DNA of 64,000 nucleotides from positions 12,057,058 through 12,121,057 of the forward strand of contig CM059576.1 in the NCBI GenBank assembly GCA_030386875.1. Reading direction: 5' to 3'. The notes below the pieces were generated by a model. That model had not been told where the DNA came from. It did no database searches and saw only the letters and a program-made list of their open reading frames with translations. The DNA is from Morinoia aosen (lineage: Eukaryota; Arthropoda; Malacostraca; Amphipoda; Talitridae). Below are positions 1 through 9,314 of the stretch, piece by piece; position 1 is the first letter of the stretch; every line of letters starts with the position of its first letter. The translations under genes and the position numbers were made by a program.

Positions 1-81
1 ATTCAGGATCCTGGACAGCATAACATAGCGACAGACCAACTGAGTTTCAACATGGCTTTGTATAGAATAACAACAACCGCT

Positions 82-354
82 GATATTCTATACAACCTTA
101 TCTAACATACCAATACACGTGATATTCTACACAACCTAATCTAACCTACCAATACACGTGATATTCTATACAACCTAATCTAACCTACCAATACACGTGA
201 TATTCTATACAACCTTATCTAACCTACCAATACACGTGATATTCTATACAACCTAATCTAACCTACCAATACACGTGATATTCTATACAACCTAATCTAA
301 CCTACCAATACACGTGATATTCTATACAACCTAATCTAACCTACCAATACACGT
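82..354. repeat. 39-bp minisatellite, 7 units
   Basis: Seven head-to-tail 39-bp units, each starting gatattcta and ending ccaatacacgt. Copies differ at only a few positions, and the array ends with a 6-bp partial unit at 355. No coding potential. Confidence 0.95.
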
Positions 355-396
355 GATATACATTCCGACTCCCAACCTGCTGGGTTAAGGCACCGA

Positions 397-500
397 AAAT
401 TGTGGAGTTGATGAAGCTTGTATCACAGATACGCTCATCTCACACCGCAGGCTGGTGGGTGTGACGCACAGACGGACGGACGGACCTACTATTATCCTGT
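397..500 (+). repeat. dispersed repeat with GTATCACAGATAC core
   Basis: The block with 'gtggagttgatgaagcttgt', 'atcacagatac', 'gcaggctgg' and a GACGGAC tract recurs at 38694-38787 in the same orientation. The core also appears alone near 648 and in altered form near 1575. It is probably a fragment of an interspersed element of unknown class. Confidence 0.6.
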
Positions 501-504
501 TATA

Positions 505-570
505 GTTCTACTGTGGACGGTCCATCAAAAATGACAGGATTAAACATCTTTCTTGAACAAATCTTTCAGA
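505..570 (+). repeat. dispersed repeat, one arm of an inverted pair
   Basis: Shares 'cggNccRtcaaaaatgaNR', 'ggattNaa' and 'tttcttgaacaaat' with the minus strand at 1311-1380. A shorter related copy lies at 38571-38610. Two inverted copies 0.8 kb apart suggest relics of a transposon or SINE; the class is not recognised. Confidence 0.55.
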
Positions 571-1049
571 TGTGGATGACAAACAAATATATACATCCTA
601 ACAGTACTCGTGAATATACATATTTATGTATTTGTGCACTGGTGAAACTCGTATCACAGATACGGTCATCATAACTATCCTTAGGAGCGTGACAGACAAT
701 TGGAAAAAGTGGACACCAAATAAATGTATAAAACATTATTTACATAAATATATAAATAAACACACAAGGGTATTATTAGGTTAGATATGTTAATCTTCTA
801 TCTACAACCAAGAATGACCTTCATGTGTTTATATGTTTATATTTTTTGTGTCACGCTCATAAGAATAGACAGGAAGAAATTATCACTGGCGGTCTTGGTT
901 TCAGTTTAGAGGTAAATTACTACACTCATTTTTGCTGTACAAGAGCACTATAGTAAGTCACTTCATAAAAAATTGGGAAGATCTTGAAAAAAATTGGGAA
1001 GCTTATATACTCATCCGTATCGTGGATACCGAGTTAGGCGGGGTATTGT
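571..1049. other. non-coding, nothing recognised
   Basis: AT-rich sequence with 'aaatatataaataaaca'-type low complexity. No convincing ORF or RNA gene. Confidence 0.5.
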
Positions 1050-1130
1050 ATATTACAATATACTGCGTGACAATATACTGTATGGCTTATTACAATACAC
1101 TGTATCACAATATACTGTATTGCACATTAT
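1050..1130. repeat. short imperfect repeat of acaatatactgta
   Basis: Five imperfect copies of a motif close to 'acaatatactgta' lie within about 80 bp. The 60-100 aa frames across it look spurious. Confidence 0.6.
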
Positions 1131-1310
1131 AATATTTGTACATACACAAGCTCGCAGTAGCTCGCAGCAATGCTGAATTTCTGTGTCTAGGATATGACAC
1201 GACTGGCTATAGCTACTTCTATTGCGGCTCAGAATTACTGTAATTCGAGTGTTTATTGTTATAATTACGAGGAAAATAAGTTGCCTCTGAAACAAGATCG
1301 TGCATGCAAA

Positions 1311-1380
1311 CTCCACTGGAACGAAAATTTGTTCAAGAAAGGTATTGAATCCCATCATTTTTGACGGCCCGTGTACACTG
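1311..1380 (-). repeat. dispersed repeat, second arm of the inverted pair
   Basis: Reverse complement matches 505-570 over about 50 bp with scattered substitutions. See the 505-570 entry. Confidence 0.55.
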
Positions 1381-2580
1381 GCAAGTTTATACTACAGGAA
1401 GCTTACAACCAGGTTTACCTCCTGTGAGTGTTGAGCCCGGCTTTCCTTTCCAGAATTCTGCTGATATACTACATAAGTTCCAGGGCGGCGCGAGCCTCCG
1501 CAGTAAAGCTTGATGTTTTCCAGCAATGTAACTTTCACTGATGAATAAGTTTTAGGGATAATACTAAAAAGTTGGTATCATAGATACCGAATTCCTCAAC
1601 GTAACATTAAAAGTTGGCTTTCTTCTATTTCTTTGTTCAAAATCTACTGTCAAAGAAGCAGTGTCAAAAGTGTCGCTAATCCTTTTTATATCTAATAGCA
1701 ACAGAGCAGTGGCAATTTTGTTAGCGGGGGCCGAAATAGGCAAAAGAGAAAAACTCTCTCGATTACCGTAGGACGTCTAAGAAAATGAAGGGAATACACA
1801 GAACAGTGCGTGTATATTTATTAACGGAACACAGGTGGTCAGTGAAAATAGCACAGGGGAGAACTACGGGATCAGGACGGGTAGTTGAGACAAATAGAAA
1901 AGGGTCTAAGGAAACAATGGGATCACAGAGCGTAGGAGAGCCCAAGAAATGGAGTGTGGGCAGGAACACATGTGGCACATCAGCTGCAAGCCAAGTACAC
2001 CCACGGTCAAATGAATAAGACATACTTCTCCCTGAAGGCCAAAAGGCAAGAGCACTAATTAACGAGACCAACAATCGACTCACAAGGCAAGTGACACAAC
2101 GCAATAAAGACGGAATGATAGCACAGAATATTGACAGAAAGTGAAATAACTTAAATAAATAATCGGTTGAATTTCACACTATCCCGACATGCACAGATAC
2201 TGATAAACGAGTAACTGAGCATCTTCTGAACACTTTCACTTCAACGATAATACACAAACAAATTAATTATTGAAAACAAAATATATGTAGTTCATCAACT
2301 GAACAACTATGAATAGAGTTTATTCGTAGGTAAAGTATAATAAAGTTTACTAACTCACCAAGCAAGTCACGCACACAAGAACAGCATCCTAACTACAGCA
2401 AAAACGGAACTTGGCTGAGCAGATATATAATCATACACTTGTATCAGCCACAGTTCTTACGTACCGAAATTTTTTTCAGTTTTGTAGAAGAATTCCCTTT
2501 CAGTTAGGCAATTAATAATTACTGGAATAAAGAGAAAACCACAAAGATTAGGGGAAAATACACGCTCAAGAGGGCAGACG
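1381..2580. other. non-coding, nothing recognised
   Basis: Contains two overlapping antiparallel frames of 77-113 aa at 1763-2104. Neither shows a known domain or flanking splice signals that I trust. No repeat boundary was found. Confidence 0.4.
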
Positions 2581-3476
2581 ATCCAGCGCCACACCCTCAC
2601 AGGTCCATGAGTAACACGTCACCACATGACAGTTCAGAGCGACGTACTCACAGATGGGTTGAGGTGACACCTACACCAGCGCCACACCCTCACAGGCCCA
2701 TGAGTAACACCACCACATGACAGTTCAGAGCGACGTACTCACAGATGGGTTGAGGTGACACCTACACCAGCGCCACACCCTCACAGGTCCATGAGTAACA
2801 CCACCACATGACAGTTCAGAGCGACGTACTCACAGACAGGTTGAGGTGACACCTACACCAGCGCCACACCCTCACAGGTCCATGAGTAACACGTCACCAC
2901 ATGACAGTTCAGAGCGACGTACTCACAGACAGGTTGAGGTGACACCTACACCAGCGCCACACCCTCACAGGTCCATGAGTAACACCACCACATGACAGTT
3001 CAGAGCGACGTACTCACAGATAGGTTGAGGTGACACCTACACCAGCGCCACACCCTCACAGGTCCGTGAGTAACACCACCACATGACAGTTCAGAGCGAC
3101 GTACTCACAGATAGGTTGAGGTGACACCTACACCAGCGCCACACCCTCACAGGTCCGTGAGTAACACCACCACATGACAGTTCAGAGCGACGTACTCACA
3201 GACAGGTTGAGGTGACACCTACACCAGCGCCACACCCTCACAGGTCCGTGAGTAACACCACCACATGACAGTTCAGAGCGACGTACTCACAGACAGGTTG
3301 AGGTGACACCTACACCAGCGCCACACCCTCACAGGTCCGTGAGTAACACCACCACATGACAGTTCAGAGCGACGTACTCACAGACAGGTTGAGGTGCCAC
3401 CCCCACACCAGCGCCACACCCTCGCAGGTCCATGAGAAACACCACCACATGACAGTTCAGAGCGACGTACTCACAG
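2581..3476. repeat. 91-93-bp minisatellite, about 10 units
   Basis: Successive 'gcgccacaccctc' positions are 2586, 2679, 2770, 2861, 2954, 3045, 3136, 3227, 3318 and 3411, giving periods of 91 or 93 bp. The 2-bp difference is mostly a 'gt' gain inside 'aacac(gt)caccac'. Unit variants (gatgggt, gacaggt, gataggt; ccatgag, ccgtgag) are grouped along the array, as expected from local amplification. Confidence 0.95.
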
Positions 3477-3586
3477 ACAAAAACAAAAAACAAACAAAAC
3501 CGTTTATTTCCAAGTTGTCACATGAGATACATATGCCAACATATTGGCTTTTAAAAGTTCCTTAATATAAGACGTCCTAAAACAAA

Positions 3587-4012
3587 AGATCCATACGAAG
3601 AGTATTAATTGACAAACCATCCGAGGTGTAAAAATAGATAAGCCATACGAGGCATAATAATCGACAAACTATATGAGGTGTGCTAATAGATAAACTATCA
3701 GAGGTGTACAAATAGATAGACCATACGAGGCATATTAATAGACATAATATACGAGGCGCACTATAATAGACAAACCACACGTGGTGTGCTAATAGTCTAA
3801 CAAAGTTCCATACGAGGAATACTAATTGACAAACCATACGAGGTGTACAAATAGATAAGCCGTACGAGGCATAATAATAGACAAACTATACGAGATGTAA
3901 TATTAGACAATACTATCATAGGTGTACAGATAGATAGACCATACGAGGCATATTAATAGAAAAAATATACGAGGCGTACTAATAGACAAACCATACGGGT
4001 CGTGCTAATAGT
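3587..4012. repeat. 26-bp degenerate minisatellite, about 16 units
   Basis: Units resemble 'aatagacaaaccatacgagg' plus a variable 6-bp tail. Unit types recur in a similar order about every five units, which suggests an older higher-order block. One 33-bp outlier lies near 3790. Confidence 0.85.
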
Positions 4013-4329
4013 TTAACTCTGTCAAGGGTAGTTGAATGAGAAATGAGAAATATTATCTCTTGGATATTTTATATTCCAAGAGATTCCGGTACAGCGCTTC
4101 TTGCCTTTTTCCTACTTCGATAATTTCAACTAAGAACTTGGCAGTTTCGAAGAATTCTTTAGTATTTTTCGAATTATTTATAAGATCATCGAAGCAGGAA
4201 AAATACAAAAAAACGCTACACCGTACTAGATTGAAACAACACCGTAAATGACAATCAAGTATTGAGAAAAAGATAGTCTCGAAATAATTTGTAAAGAACA
4301 TCGCGCAACACAGCACGCACATCTAGGAA
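4013..4329. other. non-coding, nothing recognised
   Basis: Two overlapping short frames on opposite strands, with no domain or splice evidence. Confidence 0.4.
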
Positions 4330-6310
4330 TGCGTAAACAAACTTACACTCAAAATTGAAATGCATGGCTTGTTCGGCATACAAATATAGAGATAATTTTT
4401 GCACGAGTGCTTTATTTCCTTTGTCTGTTTATACTTTTTAATTTCTTCTGTTCACAGAAATGCCCTTCGGGGTCGTGATAGATCGATTTATAAATCATAA
4501 AGCAAGCGCAATCAATTTGTTTATTTCTGAAATTTGGTGCAGTGTTAACTGATCGCAGAGCTTTAGGTAAAATGTAATGTGTCTTGAGGTTTTGCTTTTT
4601 ATGCAAAAAGTAGAAATAGAAGCCGATATATGTACATGTGCGCATATATGTGTGCGAAACGTGTGCATCTTTACACTGATACATAAACATTTATGTTTGC
4701 GTGCGCACACGTACATACCCACGCACACACCAACACACATATTCATATATATACGTATTGAAAACGAATATAAGAAAAATGCTAATAGACATGAAAAATA
4801 ATCTTACTCTTCCAATATTTAAAATGACAGCCCAAGCTCTGATGAATCGTAAGAAATAACCTGAGGAAAGATAAGGAATAGAAAAGGACTTCGAAAAACG
4901 TATAAATGGAATGGTTTTTTAATTTCCTAAAGGAAATTTTAAGAAAACTCAAGTCACCGCTGAGGAACAACAAAAAAAAAAAAAAACATATATCTTCAAT
5001 ATATATCATATATCATATCTTCTCGATATTCTCTGCAACATCATGCGGACATGGGTACATGGGATAAAATGGAGATACAGTGTAGGCCAGTTACCACTCA
5101 TGATTGACAAATATCTACAAAATTTTGGCAGAAATGCGCAAACAAACATATACTCAACATCAAAATTTGCTTGTACAACATACGGACAGAAAGATAATTT
5201 TACCACGATTCATACGCTCAAATTACGATTAATTTCATTAATTGTATTTGTCATTAATCCGATTCACAGAGACGTCCTCTGGTGTAAGTGGGAGATCTAT
5301 TTTTGAATCATTTCGCTAGTGCAATAAAATTTATTAACCGGATGGTTTTTGTGTAAAGAAATGAAATAGAAACATGAATATCTATTTATGTAGATATATA
5401 TATACCTATATACGTACACACACATATTAATATATGTACTTATTGAGAATGAAATATAAGAAAAAAATACAAATATAAAATAAGAGGATAGAAACAACCT
5501 ACCATCTATTACACCGATAATGACAGTTGAGCTCATTGTAATCCTAAGAAATTATTCGAAAAAAAAAATAACTTAAAGGAAAAGAAGACTTCGGAAAACG
5601 TAAAATGAACTGATTTTTAGTTTCTTCATAGAAATTTTTAAGAAAACTCAGGTTACAGTCAAGAAACAACACAACTCTTCAGCATTATACAGACATGTGT
5701 ACATGGGATAAAATGGAGTAACATTGTGGCCGGATATCACATTTGAGTGGAGAATATTTACAAAATTTGGCACATATAGGTAGATTAAGCAATGGTCCAA
5801 AGTGATAATTTTGATAACAGAAATTAACAGTTTTTTTCGATTTTAAAGTTTAGTGCTGGTGTGCACTGAACGCAAGGAAAAATATTAAAAGACTAAATGA
5901 AAATGGTTAAATTAACCTCTCCCTCTCCTTATCCTTCCGAAATCGATTGAAAACATCTTCGAGAATGATTTTGAAATAACGAGACAACGTTAGCCAAAAT
6001 TTAATTCATTATAAACTTTGCACAATCCTCACATTTATAAACCTGTATATTGGTGTACACACAAAATGTATTTCAGAGTATGTTTTCCATACGGATGTTA
6101 AATATTAACACAGAGAAGAAAAAATAACACAATAAAGATGAGGAAATACTCCTAATTATGGAAAAAAACGTTCATTCTGCTGTATTGAACTCACGGCTGG
6201 GGTGCTCATTATTGTCGACAGAAATAGTTAAGATGAATGCACGAATGGCTTAGCAAACGTAAAATGAAATAGTTTCTAATTTTCTAACAGAAATTTCAGG
6301 AAAATTAAAA
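4330..6310. repeat. diverged tandem duplication, about 2.5-3 copies of 600-800 bp
   Basis: Blocks near 4500-5130, 5300-5780 and 5820-6310 share landmarks in the same order. These are a 'tttNgtgcNgtgt' motif, an AC/AT-rich tract, 'gaatNaaatataagaaaaa', 'gacttcgNaaaacgta', 'tttcNNNNagaaattt', 'aagaaaactcaNgt' and 'acatgggataaaatgga'. The third copy breaks off near 6310, where the LINE begins. Divergence is high, so the duplication is old. Confidence 0.65.
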
Positions 6311-6350
6311 TTTCTGGTAAATGGGAAATTCACACCGAAATGCTGCAGGT

Positions 6351-9311
6351 CTATAGAGATGCAAAATGACGTGACACATTTACTCTAAATTCTTTTACAG
6401 TTTTAGAGTTTTTGATATGCTGGGGAAGCTTGTTCCACAAAAAAGCTCCAGAAACTGAGAGAGCTTTTTGTCCCACGTTAGATGAACGGTAACTGACTAA
6501 AACATCATTCCTCCGATTTGGTTTTTTGTTTGGGATATTAGATGGAAAAAATTTTACCACCTCTGCATTACTTTGGGGGAGGTACAGAGAGGAGAACACT
6601 CGTCGAGCTTTTTGGATCATGAATCTGTTCGGTATTGGGATCCAGTCGAGTTTTCTTAAAAGAGGGGTGACATGATCGTATTTATTGAAATTTCCTTTGC
6701 ACACCACTTTGGCGGCGAAGTTTAGACATTTTTGCAACTCTTCCTGACGATATTGAGGTAAATTTCCCCATACAAGACTGCAGTAGTCCAGGCGCGATAA
6801 AACTAAAGACTGAATCACTAACAACCTAGATTTTTCGTCAAGTGTGTTCTTAGTGCGATGAAAGAACATTAAGGTTCCGTTTATTTTGTTGCACATTGTT
6901 TCGACGTGTGAATTGAAAGTCATATTTTTGTCAAACCAAACACCCAGATTTTTTACCGTCTCTACTGGTTCAATTGTATCGTCTCCAAATGTTAGCTTGA
7001 ATGGTGGTAAATTTTTAGTCGCATTCTGTGATCCAAAAATAATGCATTGTGTTTTACTTGCGTTAAGTTTGAGGCCATTATGGTCATACCACAATTTAAG
7101 GTTTCTCAGAAGGTTTTCAGCGTTGGCTTGTGTTTCTTTTAAATCTGCTGTTGAGCTTGTCATGGCAATTTGTACGTCATCAGCATACATTGAGATTTTT
7201 GTGTTTGCCGGCATGGTGGGGAAATCATTGATGAAAATTGAAAATAAGAGCGGGCCGATGATTGAACCTTGAGGAACGCCAAAATTGTTTGGTATGAATG
7301 ATGACATTTTGTTATTCAAGCACACTGCATGAGAGCGGTTTAGTAGGTAGCTTTCAAACCATTGAGTGTCAATTCTGAGGTTTGAAATTTTTTGTAGAAG
7401 TTTCTTATGCTCAACACTGTCGAAAGCTTTGGAGAGATCAAGCAATAGTAAGAGAGTTAATTTTTTTTGGTCAAGATCATTGTAAATTTTTTCTGTTATG
7501 TTTAACAGGGCGTCCTGAGTACTGGTATTCCTTCTGTAAGCATATTGATTGCGATGCAGTAGATGTGACTCGTCTATGTAAGACGAGAGCTGGTTTGTTA
7601 TTACTTTTTCTAATATTTTGGACATAACAGGCAGGAGACTGATTGGTCTGTAGTTTGACGCTATGTCGATATCACCAGATTTATGTAATGGCTTAATAAT
7701 GGATAATTTCCATTGGTCGGGAAACTTGTTTGTGGCTATAGATGTATTTATTATCAAACGAATGAGGGGTGCTGTGACAGGGAAGCTGTCTTTTATATGT
7801 TGGAGGCTTATGCCATCATGTCCAGTCGCTTTGGTATTCTTTAGTGAGTATAAGATTTTTCGTAACTCTATGACGCTAACCGGCTTTGGTCTCCATTTGT
7901 TTCTACTATTTGGGGATGATACATCGCTCAGATTTGCTCCTGTAGATGTGTCTGAAACTGTCCTGGATACTTCATTGAAAACATCTTCGCCAACTTTTGA
8001 GAAGAAAGTATTAAAGTCATTAGCCATTTTTGAGGGGTTGTCGAAAGTGCTTTTGCACTCCGAGTTTTTATACTGAGCAACTTCTCTAATGATTTCCCAA
8101 GTTCTTTTTGGGTTTTGTTTTGCCGCCAAGAGTTCTTTGTGGAAGTAGTCCCGTTTTGCTTCCTTAACTTTTCTTCGTAGGATCTTCTCATGATCTTTAT
8201 ATAATTTTCGACGCGTACTGTCTGATTTATTCAGTTTGTACTCACGCTGCAAATTTCTTTTAGCTCTGCTCAACCGTTTTATCTCATCTGTTATCCATTT
8301 AGAAATTCTTGGCTTAACTTTCTTCGTAGTGAAAGGTGCGCATTCGTTAAGAGCCGATACGAAATTTTCGTTGAAAAGCGAAACTTGTAAATTGACATCA
8401 TCGGTGTTTTCCATGCCTTGAAATTCACTCCATCTGTCTAATAGCTTTTCTTGAAATATTTCAGGGGAGTAGTGGTTTTTCATGCGATATGAAATGTAAC
8501 TAGATTTCTGTTTCTCTTTTGCAATATTTATTTGGCATTCTACCGAATGGTGATCAGAAAAGGACGGTAAGATTTCTGTGCTGAGTACTGCTTGGGGATT
8601 GTTTGTAATTGCTAGGTCAAGAAGAGTTTTGGAAGCGTTGGTAATTCGCGTTGGTTCTTGGACCATTTGAGAAAGATTAAGTCTGTGCAGCATCTTGCTT
8701 AGCTTGTTGTTTTTATTTGTCAGATCTACGTTAAAATCTCCGAAAACATAGAAAGATTTTTTGGCTGCAGAGATTAATTTAAACGTATTTTCAATGAAAT
8801 CTAATGTTGGACGTAGAGATGCTGACGGATGTCTGTAAAGACTGCCGATAATGAAAGACTTGTGTTTGTTTACCTGAACATTGAGCCAAACCATTTCTAT
8901 GTCTTCGCATTTTTCTTTTATCGGAAATAAGGATGTAGAGTAGACATCTTTGATGAAAATGCATGAACCGCTACCTCTATTACTCTTGACTCCGTCATAA
9001 CGGTACAATGTGTACCCGGCAATGCTGAGATATGAGCTTTCGACTCGTGAATCGAACCATGTTTCAGATACGCATAAAATATCGATATCGTTAGTGATCA
9101 ACATTACTCGTACGTCATCCATTTTACCATTGAGACTGCGAGCATTTATGTGTAATATTTTGATGTTATTTATCTCAATAGGCAGATCTTTAGTGGAGTT
9201 ATTGCATTTTTTAGGTCTAGCAGGGCATTTGATATTCGTCTCTAGGTCTTTATTGCCGCGTTCATTGTTTGTGATTTCAGCTTCAAATTCAATTTGATCA
9301 CTGTTATTTAG
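6351..9311 (-). CDS. LINE ORF2: APE endonuclease plus reverse transcriptase, probably made by readthrough
   Basis: This is the catalytic protein for target-primed reverse transcription: it nicks chromosomal DNA and copies the element RNA. The frame is open for 986 codons after the ORF1 stop. The first in-frame AUG is at 9122; residues below count from it. Endonuclease motifs: an upstream 'HINARSLNGK' whose Asn is 8 residues before the Met, SETW with E20, LYRHPS with Y96, GDFN at 128-131, LLDL with D169, and SDHH with D190/H191. RT motifs: 'LDLSKAFD' with D562, 'GVPQGSIIGPLLFSIF' at 615-630, YADD with D648/D649, and 'GLKLNASKTQC' at 683-693. A CR1-type C-terminal block follows. No internal stop is present. 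Starting at 9122 would delete the conserved Asn motif, so AUG initiation there is unlikely to give an active nuclease. No RNase H or PHD domain was seen. Confidence 0.93.
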   Translation of the reverse strand, partial: LNNSDQIEFEAEITNNERGNKDLETNIKCPARPKKCNNSTKDLPIEINNIKILHINARSLNGKMDDVRVMLITNDIDILCVSETWFDSRVESSYLSIAGYTLYRYDGVKSNRGSGSCIFIKDVYSTSLFPIKEKCEDIEMVWLNVQVNKHKSFIIGSLYRHPSASLRPTLDFIENTFKLISAAKKSFYVFGDFNVDLTNKNNKLSKMLHRLNLSQMVQEPTRITNASKTLLDLAITNNPQAVLSTEILPSFSDHHSVECQINIAKEKQKSSYISYRMKNHYSPEIFQEKLLDRWSEFQGMENTDDVNLQVSLFNENFVSALNECAPFTTKKVKPRISKWITDEIKRLSRAKRNLQREYKLNKSDSTRRKLYKDHEKILRRKVKEAKRDYFHKELLAAKQNPKRTWEIIREVAQYKNSECKSTFDNPSKMANDFNTFFSKVGEDVFNEVSRTVSDTSTGANLSDVSSPNSRNKWRPKPVSVIELRKILYSLKNTKATGHDGISLQHIKDSFPVTAPLIRLIINTSIATNKFPDQWKLSIIKPLHKSGDIDIASNYRPISLLPVMSKILEKVITNQLSSYIDESHLLHRNQYAYRRNTSTQDALLNITEKIYNDLDQKKLTLLLLLDLSKAFDSVEHKKLLQKISNLRIDTQWFESYLLNRSHAVCLNNKMSSFIPNNFGVPQGSIIGPLLFSIFINDFPTMPANTKISMYADDVQIAMTSSTADLKETQANAENLLRNLKLWYDHNGLKLNASKTQCIIFGSQNATKNLPPFKLTFGDDTIEPVETVKNLGVWFDKNMTFNSHVETMCNKINGTLMFFHRTKNTLDEKSRLLVIQSLVLSRLDYCSLVWGNLPQYRQEELQKCLNFAAKVVCKGNFNKYDHVTPLLRKLDWIPIPNRFMIQKARRVFSSLYLPQSNAEVVKFFPSNIPNKKPNRRNDVLVSYRSSNVGQKALSVSGAFLWNKLPQHIKNSKTVKEFRVNVSRHFASL

Positions 9312-9314
9312 TCA
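9309..9314 (-). promoter_or_regulatory. UGA CUA leaky stop joining ORF1 and ORF2 in frame
   Basis: On the minus strand ORF1 ends ...ATC TTG TGA and the next codon is CTA, followed by AAT. ORF2 is in exactly the same frame. UGA followed by CUA is an established high-readthrough context in animal and viral mRNAs. Readthrough would yield a fusion of about 1,784 residues: 797 of ORF1, one inserted amino acid and 986 of ORF2. Its use here is inferred. Confidence 0.7.

Noticed and set aside
4577-4801. Small coding genes in AC/AT-rich sequence
   Set aside because: Frames are open on both strands because of simple-sequence composition, and they sit inside a diverged duplication.
6886-8421. Plus-strand frames of 61-137 aa
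   Set aside because: They lie antisense to LINE ORF2 and have no domain.
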